Shown piece by piece: positions 62,151 through 64,000 of a stretch of 64,000 bases of DNA (within the stretch, counting starts at the first letter, position 1; each line of letters begins with the position of its first letter). Both the position numbers and the translations under genes were made by a program. The notes beneath the pieces were generated by a model that saw nothing but the letters and a program-made list of their open reading frames with translations, had not been told where the DNA came from and did not search any database. This stretch comes from Deltaproteobacteria bacterium (GTDB taxonomy: Bacteria; Desulfobacterota_D; UBA1144; Nemesobacterales; UBA2774). The stretch spans positions 186,001-250,000 of the forward strand of contig JAVKFU010000018.1 in the NCBI GenBank assembly GCA_040223695.1. Direction: 5' to 3'.

Positions 62151-64000
62151 CTATTTATTCTCTTTCATTAATACCGGAGAAGCCGCGAGTCCGTCGATCT
62201 TAATCACCTCGCCTGTCTTGCGGTTTATCTGGCCGAACTGTAGCACGCCGGTGGGACACGACTGAACGCATGCGCTGCATCGGACGCATTCGGGGTCGTT
62301 CATAGGCAGCCCCTTGTTCGCAAAGTTCATGATGTCGATTCCCTGATGGCAGACGGACGTGCACACGTTACAAGAGATGCACTTTTTCTTGTCCGCCAGA
62401 ATCCTGAAGCGGCTGAACCTCGCGTAAATGTGCATCAGCGCTGCTAGGGGGCACATGAACCTGCACCACACCCTGCCGCTGTACCAGAAATAGAGCCCGT
62501 ATCCTATGATGCCGGCGAAAAAGAGATCGACCACCCATTTGTAGTTAAACTGTATGCCGAATATTTTCCAGTCATAGAGAGCGCCCGCGTACAGGCTGTT
62601 GAGCCACTGGCCGAAACCGGTGTCCGGCAATGCCCAGCTCAGGACCCTGGCTATCAGTATTATGAAGGCGATCAGGAGTATAGCCTGACCCATCATATTT
62701 ACGCGGTTCCACTTGGCGCCGTGAGGCATTTTGTGCCTCTGTGTATCCCCGAGCGTTTCGGCCATGGCGCCGCAGGAGCATATCCACCCGCAGTATGCCC
62801 CCTTGCCCCAGAAGTAGATCATCAGGGGTATAAGCACGAAGGTCTGAACGACGCTGATTATGAGCCACGTCCAGAGGGGCTCCGAGCTGAATACGTTCCA
62901 AATGAAAAGGGGCCAGGCGAGGATGAAGCCGAAAGCCCGCCAGTATTCGCGTCCGTGGCCGTAGTCTACCTGCGGGAAAAGGGCGTCTCCCGCGGATTTC
63001 ATGAAACCGGCGTCAAATATGCCGTTGTACCCCAGGTACGGAAGCACGAAGTAGGGAAGCAGAAATAACGGTATCACCTGCACCAGCGTAAGAGTGATGG
63101 TCTGCACGGTTATATAGGGAGTCTTGCGTCTCCTGATGCGGAGAATCCCGAAAATTATTACCAGAAGGGAATATGCCAGCGCGTAGTAGAATCCGGGTTC
63201 CTGCAGCGTGATGGTAACGGTCCCGATCAAAGTAGAGGGGTCGTTTGCCATCTGCGTGAATGACGCGCCCAGACTGTTGAAAAGTCCGGGCAGGTTAAAC
63301 GGGAACCAGTTATTTTCCTGAAACAGCTTGGTTAGCGAGCCTCCCGCTTTCCAGTTGTAGATAAACGTCATGAGTAGCAGGAACAAAATCATGGCTGTCA
63401 CGCCTTTGACGCCCACCTCGCCCCTTATTTTCACTCCGCTTCGCCTGAAAAAGTCGAGCGGCGCCTCCCGCCCTATCATACTGAATACTGCGTCGTTGGG
63501 GAAAGTAATTTCATTGCCGTCGCTGTCGATTATCGTTACGTCATCGTCCTCGATTTCTTTGACCTCGCTCTTCATGAGGATATTTATCTTGCCGGGCTCA
63601 TGCTTCTCCGGCATATACCCGCCCGTGCTGGTTGAGATTCGCTCGGAGGAGGGCGTCTCCACGGAGACGTCGGCCATCGGGTCCGCCATGAGCTTGTTAA
63701 CACATTCTATGTTTTCGGGTTTGGGACGGGAGAATTCCTCTTTTCTGTAAGAAAGAGTTACGTATCCTCCGGCCCTTGCAATCGCAATCGCGGTTTCTAG
63801 CGCGCTGTCCCCCCCGCCCACGACGAGCACATTCTTCCCCTCGAAGTCGCGGGGGTCGTGGAGCCTGTTGTACACCTTGTCTTTATCTTCGCCGGGAACC
63901 CCGAGTTTTCTGAAATTACCCGAGCGCCCTATGCCTACTATCACGCGGAGCGCCTTCAGGTTCTCCCCGTCCGGTATAACTATCTCAAAGTAATCTCCCT
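62151..64000 (-). CDS. Flavoprotein-polyferredoxin fusion, 5' end cut by window
   Basis: The frame continues past the window edge (GDYFEIVIPDGENLKALRV...), so the N-terminus is missing; the visible GTG at 63944 is not a real start. The visible N-terminal third is a thioredoxin-reductase-like NAD(P)H/FAD domain (VLVVGGGDSALETAIAIARA; SMIGREAPLDFFRR). About six membrane helices follow, then a NapH/CcoG-like part with CGWICSCGAMAETLGD and two 4Fe-4S motifs (CISCNVCTSVCHQG; CVRCSACVQSCPTG). It likely moves electrons from NAD(P)H to a membrane or periplasmic acceptor. Acceptor is unknown. Confidence 0.85.
   Translation of the reverse strand, partial: GDYFEIVIPDGENLKALRVIVGIGRSGNFRKLGVPGEDKDKVYNRLHDPRDFEGKNVLVVGGGDSALETAIAIARAGGYVTLSYRKEEFSRPKPENIECVNKLMADPMADVSVETPSSERISTSTGGYMPEKHEPGKINILMKSEVKEIEDDDVTIIDSDGNEITFPNDAVFSMIGREAPLDFFRRSGVKIRGEVGVKGVTAMILFLLLMTFIYNWKAGGSLTKLFQENNWFPFNLPGLFNSLGASFTQMANDPSTLIGTVTITLQEPGFYYALAYSLLVIIFGILRIRRRKTPYITVQTITLTLVQVIPLFLLPYFVLPYLGYNGIFDAGFMKSAGDALFPQVDYGHGREYWRAFGFILAWPLFIWNVFSSEPLWTWLIISVVQTFVLIPLMIYFWGKGAYCGWICSCGAMAETLGDTQRHKMPHGAKWNRVNMMGQAILLIAFIILIARVLSWALPDTGFGQWLNSLYAGALYDWKIFGIQFNYKWVVDLFFAGIIGYGLYFWYSGRVWCRFMCPLAALMHIYARFSRFRILADKKKCISCNVCTSVCHQGIDIMNFANKGLPMNDPECVRCSACVQSCPTGVLQFGQINRKTGEVIKIDGLAASPVLMKENK

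Overview
The window is 64 kb of chromosome from a Gram-negative bacterium of mid GC content. Lipoprotein signal peptides, HlyD and FUSC export components and KatE-type catalase point to a diderm. The mixture of genes and the REP-like intergenic debris look like an uncultured lineage near the former Deltaproteobacteria. That placement is only an impression, because no rRNA gene is present.

Housekeeping region, 1-15.7 kb. A serS gene cut at the window edge is followed by a PAS sensor kinase and the classical rpsB-tsf-pyrH-frr operon on the minus strand. Next come two lipid-metabolism genes (a DAG-kinase-like protein and PlsC), a long unrecognised protein behind tandem promoters, a histidine-phosphatase-family protein, a small lipoprotein, an AT-rich HEPN-like accessory gene and katE. 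A degraded tyrosine-recombinase tail lies just before tRNA-Ser(UGA).

Candidate genomic island, 15,738-35,914. The last 58 bases of tRNA-Ser, including the encoded CCA, are repeated at 35,857-35,914 with one mismatch. The two copies bracket about 20 kb that reads as one accessory unit. An amidohydrolase and an FmdB-type zinc ribbon lie on the minus strand, followed by about twenty head-to-tail plus-strand genes. These mix two systems. The first is most of the Nit1C / MSMEG_0565-0572 / Sll0783-type nitrogen-starvation cluster: GNAT, AIR-synthase-like protein, Sll0783 protein, radical SAM protein and glycosyltransferase. Its usual nitrilase is absent. The second is a complete set resembling the E. 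coli allFGHK oxamate carbamoyltransferase/carbamate kinase genes: FdrA, DUF1116, DUF2877 and carbamate kinase. An XRE-cupin regulator, a CoA-disulfide-reductase-like flavoprotein, an OsmC protein, a standalone FdrA-terminal-domain protein, a helical protein, a methyltransferase and three PLP-fold proteins complete it. One of the PLP-fold proteins is an aminotransferase-fold protein with His instead of the Schiff-base Lys. I infer a pathway that processes a small nitrogenous (nitrile-, amide- or carbamoyl-type) metabolite and recovers ATP through carbamoyl phosphate. This combination is the best candidate for an undescribed system in the window.

Right-hand region, 35.9-64 kb. This returns to ordinary chromosome: a MORN-like secreted protein, an RTX-repeat protein, rsmI, gatA-gatC, gshB, nfi with a small phosphatase, an indolepyruvate:ferredoxin oxidoreductase pair, carA, an HD-GYP response regulator, gatB, a PIG-L deacetylase, a Na+/Ca2+ exchanger coupled to an Ogg2-like glycosylase that lacks the expected catalytic Lys, a large lipoprotein with a CxxCH motif, a DUF4396 membrane protein and a FUSC/lipoprotein/HlyD export set. 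A repeat-rich spacer, a family 2 glycosyltransferase and a partial flavoprotein-polyferredoxin fusion end the window. No CRISPR array, rRNA gene, intact integrase or intact insertion sequence was seen.
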